Of a stretch of DNA of 44,516 nucleotides, positions 8,450-16,903 are shown piece by piece. The translations under genes were made by a program, and so were the position numbers. Origin of the DNA: Sphingomonas abaci (GTDB lineage Bacteria; Pseudomonadota; Alphaproteobacteria; Sphingomonadales; Sphingomonadaceae); NCBI RefSeq assembly GCF_014199625.1, contig NZ_JACHNY010000015.1, forward strand, positions 1 to 44,516, given 5' to 3'. Position 1 is the first letter of the stretch. Each line of letters starts with the position of its first letter. The notes under the pieces were generated by a model that searched no databases, was not told the DNA's origin, and saw only the letters and a list, made by a program, of their open reading frames with translations.

Positions 8450-8707
8450 ATGCCTGTCTCCCCCGCCCTCCCCGAGCTGCACGCCCGCATCGTCACCGCG
8501 CTGACCGAGGAGCGCCGAGACGCCAAACTGCGTCAGCTCGATCTGGCAAAGCGGCTCGGTTGGCAGCAAGCCTATGTGTCGCGCTACGAGACCAGCGAAC
8601 GGATGCTGGCAGTGGACGAATTTGTTGCAGTCGCACGCGCGATTGGCGTCGATCCAGTCGCGCTTCTGGCTCAGGTGTTCCATATTGATAACTATAGAAC
8701 AGAATGA
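8450..8707 (+). CDS. Short XRE-family helix-turn-helix regulator
   Basis: An 85-residue protein that is almost entirely an XRE domain: LTEERRDAKLRQLDLAKRLG, WQQAYVSRYETSERML, then AVDEFVAVARAIGVDPVALL. It matches small single-domain Cro-like regulators. ATG 8450 is chosen because the domain begins soon after it; the frame runs upstream but reads like non-coding sequence. Likely autoregulatory and controller of the divergent cluster. Confidence 0.85.
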   Translation: MPVSPALPELHARIVTALTEERRDAKLRQLDLAKRLGWQQAYVSRYETSERMLAVDEFVAVARAIGVDPVALLAQVFHIDNYRTE

Positions 8708-9577
8708 GGCTGAGCATCTCGGCCGTGAATGTGGGCGACCATCTCGCGATTCCCCCATTCTTTGGAGCTTTTTGCCTTAGTAGATTGCAGGACATGCTTA
8801 TTCAATCCTAGAATTACAGCAATTTGCTTCCTTTTACAAATGTCGTCCACAAGCTGCTTGACTGGCCGCACTTCGCACACGCTTTAGCCCGCCATGCATT
8901 CTCTTGCATCAATCGAATATGTGCGCATACACTTCTTCCAATGGATGACGTAAGCCACCGGCGTACCCGTCGCCTCAAGCTTTAGCACGAAGACAATCTG
9001 CTCTTCCGTGTATCTCCATTCATTTATACTCCAGCTCTTTGCTCGTCGGCTTCAAAGGGCCGGACAACTCTTATTTCGCATTGAGAGAACACAGGGCGGC
9101 GTCAGATTGGGCATGAGGGCACGTGGCATGCACGCACATTCCCCCGCCGACCCAAGCCAATTTCCTCGAAATGGCAGAAAATACACCCGCTGCCACATCA
9201 GGCGACGTGCCGCGCCGCCCGTTTGAAGAAGCCGGGACTGAACACCTAGCATGTGGCTAACGCTGATGATCTCAGAAAGGGTTGCGATCAGTATTAAGAC
9301 GATACCTGATAAAGCTTGTCGATGCCCGATCAGACTGGCCGTACGATCTTGATCGTGCTTTCATGCGCCAAGTGCAGTAAATTCTTGTTGAGGTGCCCGA
9401 TAGTTGCCAGCTCCTTGAAGGTGGCCGCCTTTAACCCAAGCCTCAGGTGCCGTGGCTTTATGCACCGCGCCTGCCATCTTTAGCTTTTAAAAGGCTGATT
9501 CAGACCCATCCTGGCCTGCTCGTCGTTGAACGGCTGCGCCTCGAGCGAACCGGGGATGAAAGCACTGGAGAAACACA
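8708..9577. other. Gene-poor stretch with mobile-element debris
   Basis: Apart from the IS3 orfA remnant listed separately I see no intact gene here. On the minus strand about 9330-9478, a frame without a start reads GLKAATFKELATIGHLNKNL onward and ends at a TGA; it looks like a decayed coding fragment I cannot assign. The segment separates the regulator of the inhibitor cluster from the nuclease gene. Confidence 0.45.
8884..9015 (-). pseudogene. IS3-family transposase OrfA remnant
   Basis: The minus-strand frame reads RYTEEQIVFVLKLEATGTPV, the signature N-terminus of IS3-family (IS407/IS51-like) OrfA proteins, then YVIHWKK, resembling the later (Y)xWKKK motif with the intervening helix-turn-helix deleted. 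It stops after about 43 codons. No terminal repeats or OrfB are visible nearby, so it is a small fossil. Confidence 0.6.
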
Positions 9578-10504
9578 GTGATAGACTTAGCCTATCAACC
9601 CCGCCTGCGCGACCTGCGGCCCATTACGTCGAGAAACCAAGGCCTGATTGCGCCAGAGGCTACACCGGTTCGAATATCATTAGCCTCCTCCTTTGCGGGC
9701 CGTCAGGGCTACCAAGCAGAGCATCTCGGTGGATTTGTCGTGCCGCTGCCCGGCACCTCCGTGATTGCTGCCGACGTCCTGCCTGTCGCCGGCAGGACAG
9801 ATGCACGGCTCGACTATGAGCATTTCACAGTTGTTATGTCGAAGAGCCGGCGCCTAGCGCTCTTCACCGGCGTCAACATCGATGGCAGCGCGAGCGTTTC
9901 GGTCCCGCGTGGAGGCGACCCATGGGCGTTTGACGGGCGAATTCCCGAAGAGGCCCAGGCCGGGGATGAGCTCTACGCCAACAACGACTTCGACCGCGGC
10001 CACCTTGTCCGCCGCGAAGACCCGAATTGGGGGCCGAGCGCCAGCATCGCCAATCACGACACCTTCCACTTCACCAATTGCGCACCGCAGCTCTCGGCCT
10101 TCAATCAGCGCACCTGGCTCAGCCTCGAGGACTATATCCTCAGCAACACACGCAGGGTCGGCGAGCGCGCGACCGTGTTCACCGGTCCGATCTTCAGGGC
10201 AGACGATCCAGTCTATCGCGGCATCGCAATTCCGCTCGCCTATTGGAAGGTGGTCGCCTTCATCCACGATGACGGGCGGCCATCTGCTTCCGCCTACCTC
10301 ATCGACTACGATGTCGACCTGAATGAGCACACGCTGCTGTTCGGTGCGTTCAATACATATCAGCGCTCCGTCACCGCAATCGCAAAGCTAACGGCTCTCG
10401 ATTTCGGAGACTTGGCCCGTTTCGACGGTTTCTCGAACGAGGAGGCGGCAACCGGCACGGCCGTTCGACGGCTGATCGCGGGGCCGGAGGACATTCTGCT
10501 CTGA
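9578..10504 (+). CDS. DNA/RNA non-specific endonuclease (NUC1/EndoG family)
   Basis: A 308-residue beta-beta-alpha-metal nuclease predicted to cut DNA and RNA without sequence specificity. The catalytic motif DRGHL is at residues 139-143 (His142 as general base); the downstream block TNCAPQLSAFNQRTW with following LSLED supplies the conserved Asn176 and Glu184 expected for metal and substrate binding. About 80 residues precede the core. No signal peptide is evident, so if it acts outside the cell its export route is not visible. GTG start with GGAG eight bases upstream. It lies on the same strand just before the lipoprotein-protease-inhibitor genes and may act with them. Confidence 0.9.
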   Translation: MIDLAYQPRLRDLRPITSRNQGLIAPEATPVRISLASSFAGRQGYQAEHLGGFVVPLPGTSVIAADVLPVAGRTDARLDYEHFTVVMSKSRRLALFTGVNIDGSASVSVPRGGDPWAFDGRIPEEAQAGDELYANNDFDRGHLVRREDPNWGPSASIANHDTFHFTNCAPQLSAFNQRTWLSLEDYILSNTRRVGERATVFTGPIFRADDPVYRGIAIPLAYWKVVAFIHDDGRPSASAYLIDYDVDLNEHTLLFGAFNTYQRSVTAIAKLTALDFGDLARFDGFSNEEAATGTAVRRLIAGPEDILL

Positions 10505-10563
10505 GACCGAAATTAAATCTGTCCTACACTGAACAAACGTGGAACATGGGCCGTCGGATCAAC

Positions 10564-10947
10564 ATGGAGTCGGGAGACATGACCGACATGATTGACGGAC
10601 CGATGCTGGTGGGGATCGCCGCGCTCATCACCAGTATCGTCAATGCCATCACCACCCTGCGGCCCCGCGATCGGCTGCCGGAGCGACCAAGGGCACCGCG
10701 CCTGCCCAGGCCTAGAAAGGGGAGGGAGATGCGAAGTTCGAGGGCTCGATGCCCGAAAGCTGAAGGAGACTGCCATGCGCCGCTGCGCCAGTGCCGTTCT
10801 ACCGTTGATGCTTGCTCCACTGCTTCTGGCTGGGTGCGCCACGAACGCAATCAGGCTGGAGGCTGCAGGGACAGTACAAGCCCGAAGCCGCGAGGCGGTA
10901 ACCGCGACCGCCGGCTACTTCGATTCCATCGAGCAACGTCGCCGTGA
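10564..10947 (+). CDS. Possible small membrane protein before lipoprotein gene
   Basis: A frame beginning MESGDMTDMIDGPMLVG with one hydrophobic segment (GPMLVGIAALITSIVNAITT), then an Arg/Pro-rich tail. The first 40-60 residues look protein-like. The rest runs into the lipoprotein gene in another frame and looks like shadow coding, so either the gene has lost its stop by a frameshift or the frame is fortuitous. The alternative start is 10579. Confidence 0.25.
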   Translation: MESGDMTDMIDGPMLVGIAALITSIVNAITTLRPRDRLPERPRAPRLPRPRKGREMRSSRARCPKAEGDCHAPLRQCRSTVDACSTASGWVRHERNQAGGCRDSTSPKPRGGNRDRRLLRFHRATSP

Positions 10948-11794
10948 GGCAGCGGCCGCACTGGTCGCGAGCGATCCGAGCTGCCTGCCGGCAACCCCGC
11001 TGCGGATTCAGGTGCCTATCACGCCATCGGCGCCGGCAGCGCCGCTGTGCCTCTCTGGCGAAGCACCATCGCCGGGCTACACCGCGTTCGAGATTGACAT
11101 CGGCAGCAGCCCGCGCGCCGTGCTGGAGCCGCGCATCGCCCTGATCGCCGCGATCAGCGACTATGCCGATGCGCTGGCTGCGATCCTCGATGCGCCCAAG
11201 ACCGACGTCTCGGCCGAGATCACCGCCTTTGCCGACCAGGCAGATCGGCTCGCCCGGTTCGCCGACTTCGTCGCCGGCACTGACCTGCCGAATGTGAATG
11301 CAGCCGTCGCCAATGAGCAGGGGCAGAGCCTTGTCGCGCTGATCGCCTTTGCCGACGAGCTCGCACGCGAAGCGCGGCAGACCCTCGATGTGCGGGCTCT
11401 TGTTATCGAGCGTGGGGCTGTCGTCGACCGAGCGCTCGCATCGCTTTCGGCGCAGGTCAGGACCTGGGGAAGGGGAGCGGCGCGCAACGCCGACGACCTC
11501 TACGGCAATGCCCTATTCCGGACGTACATCCGCAACCGCGCGAGCCTGTCCGCCGACCAGCGTGAGCAGCTCGCGGGACGGGTGTTTGCCGCTCGTGAGG
11601 CCGCGAAGGATGGACCGGCCCGCGCCGCACAGGTCGCCGACGCCATCGACCTCGCCGCCAAGGCACAAGCAAGCCTGCGCGATGCGCTCGTCGGCCGGCT
11701 GACACCGGCGCAGCGGCGCGCCGCAGCGCGCCTCAACATCGACCGCATCACACGCGCGCTTGGCCTGATCGCCTCGCTCGCGAGCCCCGCCTGA
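10775..11794 (+). CDS. Lipoprotein, unknown function, in M4 protease operon
   Basis: A 339-residue protein with a classical lipoprotein signal: basic start, hydrophobic SAVLPLMLAPLLLAGC, lipobox LAGC with Cys25. The mature protein is Ala/Arg-rich and largely helical (DYADALAAILDAP, EITAFADQADRLARFADFVA, EREQLAGRVFAAREA-type stretches), suggesting an extended helical bundle on the inner or outer membrane. The start is fixed by the signal and by GAAGGAGACTGCC upstream. The next gene begins 12 bases after its stop. I recognise no family; a scaffold or chaperone role for the protease operon is possible but unproven. Confidence 0.8.
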   Translation: MRRCASAVLPLMLAPLLLAGCATNAIRLEAAGTVQARSREAVTATAGYFDSIEQRRREAAAALVASDPSCLPATPLRIQVPITPSAPAAPLCLSGEAPSPGYTAFEIDIGSSPRAVLEPRIALIAAISDYADALAAILDAPKTDVSAEITAFADQADRLARFADFVAGTDLPNVNAAVANEQGQSLVALIAFADELAREARQTLDVRALVIERGAVVDRALASLSAQVRTWGRGAARNADDLYGNALFRTYIRNRASLSADQREQLAGRVFAAREAAKDGPARAAQVADAIDLAAKAQASLRDALVGRLTPAQRRAAARLNIDRITRALGLIASLASPA

Positions 11795-11805
11795 GGAGGA
11801 TTCCA

Positions 11806-12573
11806 TTGACGACCTTCACCCAGGCTATTGGCGCAGCTGACGCCTTGATCGACCAGCTGCAGGCGTTCACCGTCGATCCGCGCTACCTGCCGCGCTTCTT
11901 CGACACCGTCTTCGGGCTCCGAACGGCGCTTGGCAGCGCAAGCGAACAGTTCGCGGCTCAGCATAGCGACGACGACGGCGATCGACCGGTGTTCGCCACG
12001 GTCCTCGACCGCTGCGAACAGGCCAGAACGATTGGCGATGCCCTCACGCCGGACCCATCAGCGGTGACGCGCTATGCCGACGCGGTGCAGCACGCGATCG
12101 CGGCGCTGGATGGGCCGGGCAGCATGGCCGCGCGACCCGCGTTGCGGGGCACACTGCGGCTGCGCAGCGGATCCGCCCCGTCGGTGAGGGGAGGGCGTCG
12201 CCCAGCACCCGCACCAGCGCCCGAGCCCTATTATGCCAGCCTCGTGAAGCTGTTTCCGGTCGAGGCGGTGACGCTCTACCCGCTGGCGATCGGCATCGCA
12301 GCTGGCGACGTCGTCGTGCGCCTGATCCTGATCGCCGTCATCACCCTCTTCATCATCGTGCTGCGCTGGTTCGGAACGCAGGAGGAGAGAGGGGGGGATG
12401 CCGATGTGGTGGCGATCGCCGTCGCGGTGGTCTCGTTCGAGCTATACGCGGCATCGCTTGGTGGCTTTGGCTACCTGCCGGGAGGCCCCGAGCAGACCAG
12501 CCAGGTCCTCGCCTTCATCACCATCATGTGGGTCGCACTCGTCCCCTTCGTCCTTCGTCGCGCCCGCAGCTGA
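11806..12573 (+). CDS. Membrane protein with soluble N-terminal domain, unknown function
   Basis: A 255-residue protein starting at TTG behind a strong GAGGAGGATT site. Residues 1-105 are soluble and helical, 110-145 are a Pro/Arg/Ala linker (RRPAPAPAPEP), and the C-terminal part has three or more hydrophobic segments (AVTLYPLAIGIAAGDVVVRL, LILIAVITLFIIVLRW, VVAIAVAVVSFELYAASLGG, VLAFITIMWVALVPFVL). It is packed between the lipoprotein and protease genes and is surely cotranscribed. No family recognised. A membrane anchor or export component for the operon is inference. Confidence 0.8.
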   Translation: MTTFTQAIGAADALIDQLQAFTVDPRYLPRFFDTVFGLRTALGSASEQFAAQHSDDDGDRPVFATVLDRCEQARTIGDALTPDPSAVTRYADAVQHAIAALDGPGSMAARPALRGTLRLRSGSAPSVRGGRRPAPAPAPEPYYASLVKLFPVEAVTLYPLAIGIAAGDVVVRLILIAVITLFIIVLRWFGTQEERGGDADVVAIAVAVVSFELYAASLGGFGYLPGGPEQTSQVLAFITIMWVALVPFVLRRARS

Positions 12574-12599
12574 CCCAGCCCCCTCGAGGAGATACGACC

Positions 12600-13679
12600 A
12601 TGTGCACCTCCCCCCATCGTCATTCGCTTCACTGCATCCTGCCGCCCTACATCCTGTCGCAGATCGCCGAGAATGGCTCGCCCGAGCTGCGGGCGATGGC
12701 CGTCCGCAGTCTGCTGGTTGATCCGACCATGCGGATCGTCCGCGCCAGCACTGCGGGGCCGGTCACGGGCGCAATCGCACGGCGTCGCGCCGCGGCGGGC
12801 AATATCCTGACGCCAAGCCCGCTCCGGACGATCCGTGACGCGGGCGGCGAACCCGAGGCACCAGGTGCGACCGTGGTGCGGCGCGAGGGCGACGCGCCCA
12901 CCGGAGATGTCGCCGTCGACGAGGCCTATGACGGGCTCGGCGCGACGTTCGCGCTGTTCTGGGAGGCCTATCAGCGCAACTCGATCGACGATGCCGGCAT
13001 GCCGCTCGACGCCACGGTCCACTACGACCAGGACTATGACAACGCCTTCTGGGACGGCACCCAGATGGTGTTCGGTGACGGCGACGGTGAGCTTTTCAAC
13101 CGCTTCACCATCTCGCTCGACGTGATCGGCCATGAGCTGACCCACGGCGTCACCGAGAAGGAGTCAGGTCTTGCCTACTTTAATCAGTCGGGGGCCTTGA
13201 ACGAGAGCATTTCCGACGTATTCGGCAGCCTCGTGAAGCAGCGCCTTTTAGGGCAGACCGCCGACCAGGCCGACTGGCTGATCGGCGCCGAGCTGCTGAC
13301 CGCCAAGGTCAACGGAGTTGCCTTGCGCTCGATGAAGGCGCCCGGCACTGCCTATGACGATCCCGTCCTCGGCAAGGATCCGCAGCCGGGCCACATGAAC
13401 GACTTCGTCCGCACCAATCAGGACAATGGCGGCGTCCACATCAACTCGGGCATCCCCAACCGAGCCTTCTATCTGGCCGCGACCGCGATCGGCGGAAAGG
13501 CATGGGACCAGGCCGGGCAAATCTGGTAAAATGCGCTGCTGGACCCCAATACCAGGGCCAACACGGACTTCGCCGGCTTCGCCCGCGTCACCATCGACGT
13601 CGCGGCGCGTATGTACGGCTCGGGCAGTGCCGAGGCGACCGCCGTCACCGAGGCCTGGAGCGCAGTTGGAGTGATCTGA
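12600..13679 (+). pseudogene. Protealysin-like M4 metalloprotease with in-frame stop
   Basis: Would encode a 359-residue zinc protease. The N-terminus HSLHCILPPYILSQIAE is the protealysin-type short propeptide with its PPY/PPL motif; the catalytic domain has HELTH (178-182), the third zinc ligand in NESISD (Glu202) and NGGVHINSGIPN (His280). Codon 310 is TAA (13527-13529) after GGKAWDQAGQIW, where the family normally has Tyr, so TAC to TAA is the likely change. The frame stays open and conserved for 49 more codons (NALLDPNTRANTDF, AARMYGSGSAEATAV, AWSAVGVI) to TGA at 13677-13679. The truncated product keeps all catalytic residues but lacks the last helices. Start chosen at ATG 12600 after CGAGGAGATACGACC. 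Confidence 0.88.
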
Positions 13680-14011
13680 TGCAGACGGGCAAGACCTGCG
13701 ACGAGACCATGACGGGCGAGGCCCGCGTGCGGATCGAGGGCGGGCTTGCCCATTTTCCCGGACTGGCGAAGGAGCAGACGGTTTCGTTTGACGATCTCGC
13801 CACCGCGGAGCGTCAGGAGATTGCCAGCCTCGCCGATCAGGCGGACTTCTTCGGCTGCACGCCTGCAAAGGATACTGCAGGCCCAGACGGCCGGACCTAT
13901 ACGGTTGGCCTGACGATTGCCGGGCGCAGCCGCGAACTTCGCATTGCTGAGCCGATTCGAGATCCAGCGCTGGCCAAGCTTGTTTCGGCTGTTCGCCGGT
14001 TGAGCAAATAG
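13679..14011 (+). CDS. Emfourin-like inhibitor of M4 metalloprotease
   Basis: A 110-residue protein of the small emfourin (protealysin inhibitor) family. Family features visible are ARVRIEGGLAHFPGLAKEQT, QADFFG, RTYTVGLTIAGRSRELRIAE and a final PALAKLVSAVRRL helix. Its ATG overlaps the last base of the protease TGA (TGATG), the operon arrangement known for protealysin-like proteases and emfourin. No signal peptide, so it would hold the protease inactive in the cytoplasm before release. It appears intact although the protease upstream is interrupted. The two damaged relatives at 6835-7653 are on the opposite strand. Confidence 0.85.
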   Translation: MQTGKTCDETMTGEARVRIEGGLAHFPGLAKEQTVSFDDLATAERQEIASLADQADFFGCTPAKDTAGPDGRTYTVGLTIAGRSRELRIAEPIRDPALAKLVSAVRRLSK

Positions 14012-14025
14012 CTCGTAAGCCACAG

Positions 14026-14048
14026 ATAATTAAGAAGTGCTTAATTAT
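14026..14048. terminator. AT-only hairpin after emfourin gene
   Basis: Perfect 9-bp inverted repeat ATAATTAAG and CTTAATTAT around a 5-base loop, 14 bases after the inhibitor stop. The stem has little GC and no long T-run, so it may be a weak terminator or another structured site. Confidence 0.4.
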
Positions 14049-14263
14049 TCTGGAGCTAGTATGGCATGCTTACATTTTTAGTCACTACAGACCAATAAAC
14101 TATGTAGCGCTAATATTTATTTACTCTGAGAGGTAATTTTGCATAACTTACTTACGCTTGATTATATCAACGTATTTACTGACTTATGCAGATTTTTTAT
14201 TTCAAACCACTACCGTTTGTCAATAAAGTCGGGCTGATCAGCAAGGTTTCTGTCTAAGCACAT

Positions 14264-14322
14264 ATGGTCGCCATCAACACCCATTTTGACGAACCTTTGG
14301 GTGCTGGCGGCGACCATCTTTT
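14264..14322 (+). terminator. Long interrupted hairpin followed by CTTTT
   Basis: ATGGTCGCC and GGCGACCAT form the outer 9-bp stem, CACCCA and TGGGTG an inner 6-bp stem, with an internal loop and a 14-base apical loop; CTTTT follows. It could terminate plus-strand transcription from the protease operon. Confidence 0.5.
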
Positions 14323-14445
14323 AAAGCATCAACCCGCCTGTTGACCACACCGTAACCGTCGATGCCTCTGGCCACGGACCTGCCTTATCCGCCGTGATCC
14401 GGCGACAGGGCGCCGGCGCGCCGGCCATGTGGCCCGGCTCCCACG

Positions 14446-16776
14446 TCACCGGTCGGACTGGTCGTCCATGCCCGGCTCGACAATCGCGTCGCCGTCGCTG
14501 TGCACCGTCACCGGGATCGACTTGGCGGCGGGGGTCTTGCTGCCGACCGCATAATGCCAGACGGGCATCAGCACGTTGCATTCGGGATAATAGCCGCCGA
14601 TGCAGCCGACCGGTATGTCATAGGCAACAACGATCATCCCCGACAGGTGCCGGTTGACCCCGTCATCGGCAACGGTGCGCAGCGTCACCGCCTGTCCGAC
14701 CTTCAGGCCGCGCCGCTCGATGTCGGAGCGGTTCATCAGCACGACGTTGCGGATGCCGTCGATCCCCCGGAACCGGTCGTTATAGCCATAGACGGTGGTG
14801 TTGAACTGGTCGTTGCTGCGCAATGTCATCAGCCGCAGCGCATCGTGCCCGACGTCCGGCATGTCGAGATCCTCGTCCAGCGCCTGCGGCGTGACGAAGT
14901 TGGCGCGGCCGGTGTCCGTTCGCCATTCGCGCCGCTTGACCGGCAGGTCGCGCTGGAAGCCGCCCGGTTCCCACATGCGCCGGTCATAGTCCCAGAAGCT
15001 GTCGGGCAAGGTATGGCCAATCTCGCGCCGGATCTCGGCATAGTCGGTCATGTAATCGTCCCAGCGCACCTTGGGATTGGGCGGCAGCACCTGCTTGGCC
15101 AGCTCGCACAGCAGGCGGATCTCGCTGATCAGATGCGGCGAGATGGGATCGCGCAGGCCCCGGCTGCCATGCACGCAGGCCGAGGTGTCTTCGATCGACA
15201 CCGCCTGCCGGCCGGCCGCGGTCTCGTCGATCTCCAGCCGCCCCAGCACCGGCAGGATATAGCTGATCTCACCGGGCAGCAGCGCGGTGCGGTTGAGCTT
15301 GGTCAGGACGTTGACGGTCAGCCGCATCCTGCGCCAGGCCGGCTCCATCTGTCCATGATCCGGAATGGCGCGGGCGAAATTGCCGCCGAGCAGGAAGAAG
15401 GCCTGCACCTTGCCGTCCAGGATCGCCTCGCACGCCTCGACCGTGTTGTAGCCTGCCTCGCGCGGCGGTTCGAAGCCGAACTGCTGGCCCAGCCGGTCGA
15501 GCGGGAACAGCTCGGGCTTCTCGGTGATGCCGACGGTGCGCTGGCCCTGCACGTTGCTATGCCCGCGCACCGGGCAGATGCCGGCCCCCGACCGGCCCAT
15601 ATTGCCGCGCATCAGCAGCAGGTTGACCAGCATCTGCACCGTCTCCACGCCGGCACGGTGCTGGGTCAGGCCCATGCCGTAGATGCCGATGGTCGAGGGC
15701 GCACGCGCATAGATCAGCGCGGTCGCCTCCAGGTCGGCGCGGTGCAGGCCGGAGCGGCGCTCCAGTTCGTCCCACTCCTGTCCGCGCAGCCATTCGGCGA
15801 ACGGCTCGAAGCCATGGGTGTGCTCGGCGATGAAGGGCAGGTCGAGAACCGGCGCCTCGCCCGCCGCCAGCGCCGCTTCGTGCAGCGCCAGCACCGCCTT
15901 GCAGATGCCCGCGATCGCCGCCAGGTCACCGCCATTCTTGACCTGGTGATAGTCCGAGCTGATCCGCGTATCCTTGCCGGTCAGCATCTCGGTCGGCGAT
16001 TGCGGGTTCAGGAACCGTTCCAGCCCGCGTTCGCGCAACGGGTTGAAGGTGATGATCGGCACGCCGCGCTGGCTCGCCTCCTGCAACGGATGCAACATGC
16101 GCGGCGAGTTGCTGCCCGGATTCTGCCCGAAGAACATCAGGCAATGGGTCTTGGCGAAATCGGCCAGGTCGACGGTGCCGACGCCCTGGCCGATGCTGGC
16201 CGGCAGCGCGACCGAGGTCGTCTCGTGGCACATGTTGGAACTGTCGGGCAGGTTGTTGTTGCCATAAAGGCGCGCGAACAGCTGGTAGAGATAGCTGCCC
16301 TCGTTCGACAAACGGCCCGAACTGTAGAAGACGGTTCCGTGTTGCTTGTCTTCGACCGCGCGGAGTTCACGCGCGATTTCCTCGATCGCATGGCCCCAGG
16401 AGACGGGGACGTATTTGTCGGTCGCGGCGTCGTAGCGCAGCGGATGGGTCAGGCGACCCGGCTGTTCGAGATGATAATCGTCCCAGCCGAGCAGCTCGGT
16501 GACCGTATGTTCGGCGAAGAAGGCGGGGGTGCAGCGATGCGCTGTCAGCTCCCAGACCACCGCCTTCACCCCATTCTCGCAGAACTCGAACGGCAAGGGG
16601 CTTGCCGGCTTCACCCAGGCGCAGCTGTTGCACTGATAGCCATCGACCTTGTTGTGCTGCGACAGTGCGATGCTGGCGCTGCCCAGCACGCCCTCGCGAC
16701 GCAGGATGTTCCCGACCGAACGCGCCGATCCCCATCCGCCGGAGGGAAGGCGATAGGGTTTGTAGGTGGCTTTCAT
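14446..16776 (-). CDS. FdhF/YdeP-family molybdopterin oxidoreductase
   Basis: A 776-residue cytoplasmic protein of the formate-dehydrogenase-alpha-like YdeP group. The N-terminus has CNSCAW (Cys49, Cys52) and no four-cysteine iron-sulfur motif, as usual for this group. Molybdopterin-binding blocks follow: SSGRLSNEGSYLYQLFARLY, MCHETTSVALPAS, FGQNPGSNSPRMLHPLQEA, IYGMGLTQHRAGVETVQMLV, MRGNMGRSGAGICPVRGHSN, and the C-terminal cap (RSNDQFNTTVYGYNDRFRG, GGYYPECNVLMP). The substrate is not known for the family; acid-stress and redox roles have been proposed for E. coli YdeP. It stands alone, divergent from the small gene at 16904. Full length by family standards. Confidence 0.92.
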   Translation of the reverse strand: MKATYKPYRLPSGGWGSARSVGNILRREGVLGSASIALSQHNKVDGYQCNSCAWVKPASPLPFEFCENGVKAVVWELTAHRCTPAFFAEHTVTELLGWDDYHLEQPGRLTHPLRYDAATDKYVPVSWGHAIEEIARELRAVEDKQHGTVFYSSGRLSNEGSYLYQLFARLYGNNNLPDSSNMCHETTSVALPASIGQGVGTVDLADFAKTHCLMFFGQNPGSNSPRMLHPLQEASQRGVPIITFNPLRERGLERFLNPQSPTEMLTGKDTRISSDYHQVKNGGDLAAIAGICKAVLALHEAALAAGEAPVLDLPFIAEHTHGFEPFAEWLRGQEWDELERRSGLHRADLEATALIYARAPSTIGIYGMGLTQHRAGVETVQMLVNLLLMRGNMGRSGAGICPVRGHSNVQGQRTVGITEKPELFPLDRLGQQFGFEPPREAGYNTVEACEAILDGKVQAFFLLGGNFARAIPDHGQMEPAWRRMRLTVNVLTKLNRTALLPGEISYILPVLGRLEIDETAAGRQAVSIEDTSACVHGSRGLRDPISPHLISEIRLLCELAKQVLPPNPKVRWDDYMTDYAEIRREIGHTLPDSFWDYDRRMWEPGGFQRDLPVKRREWRTDTGRANFVTPQALDEDLDMPDVGHDALRLMTLRSNDQFNTTVYGYNDRFRGIDGIRNVVLMNRSDIERRGLKVGQAVTLRTVADDGVNRHLSGMIVVAYDIPVGCIGGYYPECNVLMPVWHYAVGSKTPAAKSIPVTVHSDGDAIVEPGMDDQSDR

Positions 16777-16903
16777 CCTGTCTCTCCGGCCGGGGCGGCG
16801 GGCGTTTCGTGCGAAACCATCGCCGGGTCGTCACGTTAAACCCGGTGACGGCAGCGCTTTTCCGAAACCTGATCCAAGGCACGGAATTAAAAGGAAATTT
16901 ATC

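Larger units (their letters stand above)
14012..14445. other. AT-rich gene-free island
   Basis: No gene is visible. About 14020-14240 is far more AT-rich than anything else in the window (for example GCGCTAATATTTATTTACTC). It is bracketed by two hairpins listed separately. It marks the boundary between the protease module and the metabolic cargo and may be a remnant of inserted foreign DNA. Confidence 0.6.

Noticed and set aside
14500..16839. Very long plus-strand frame opposite the molybdopterin oxidoreductase
   Set aside because: Its translation is low-complexity His/Gln/Arg/Ala-rich, typical of the antisense of a GC-rich gene, and the minus-strand frame matches a known family throughout.
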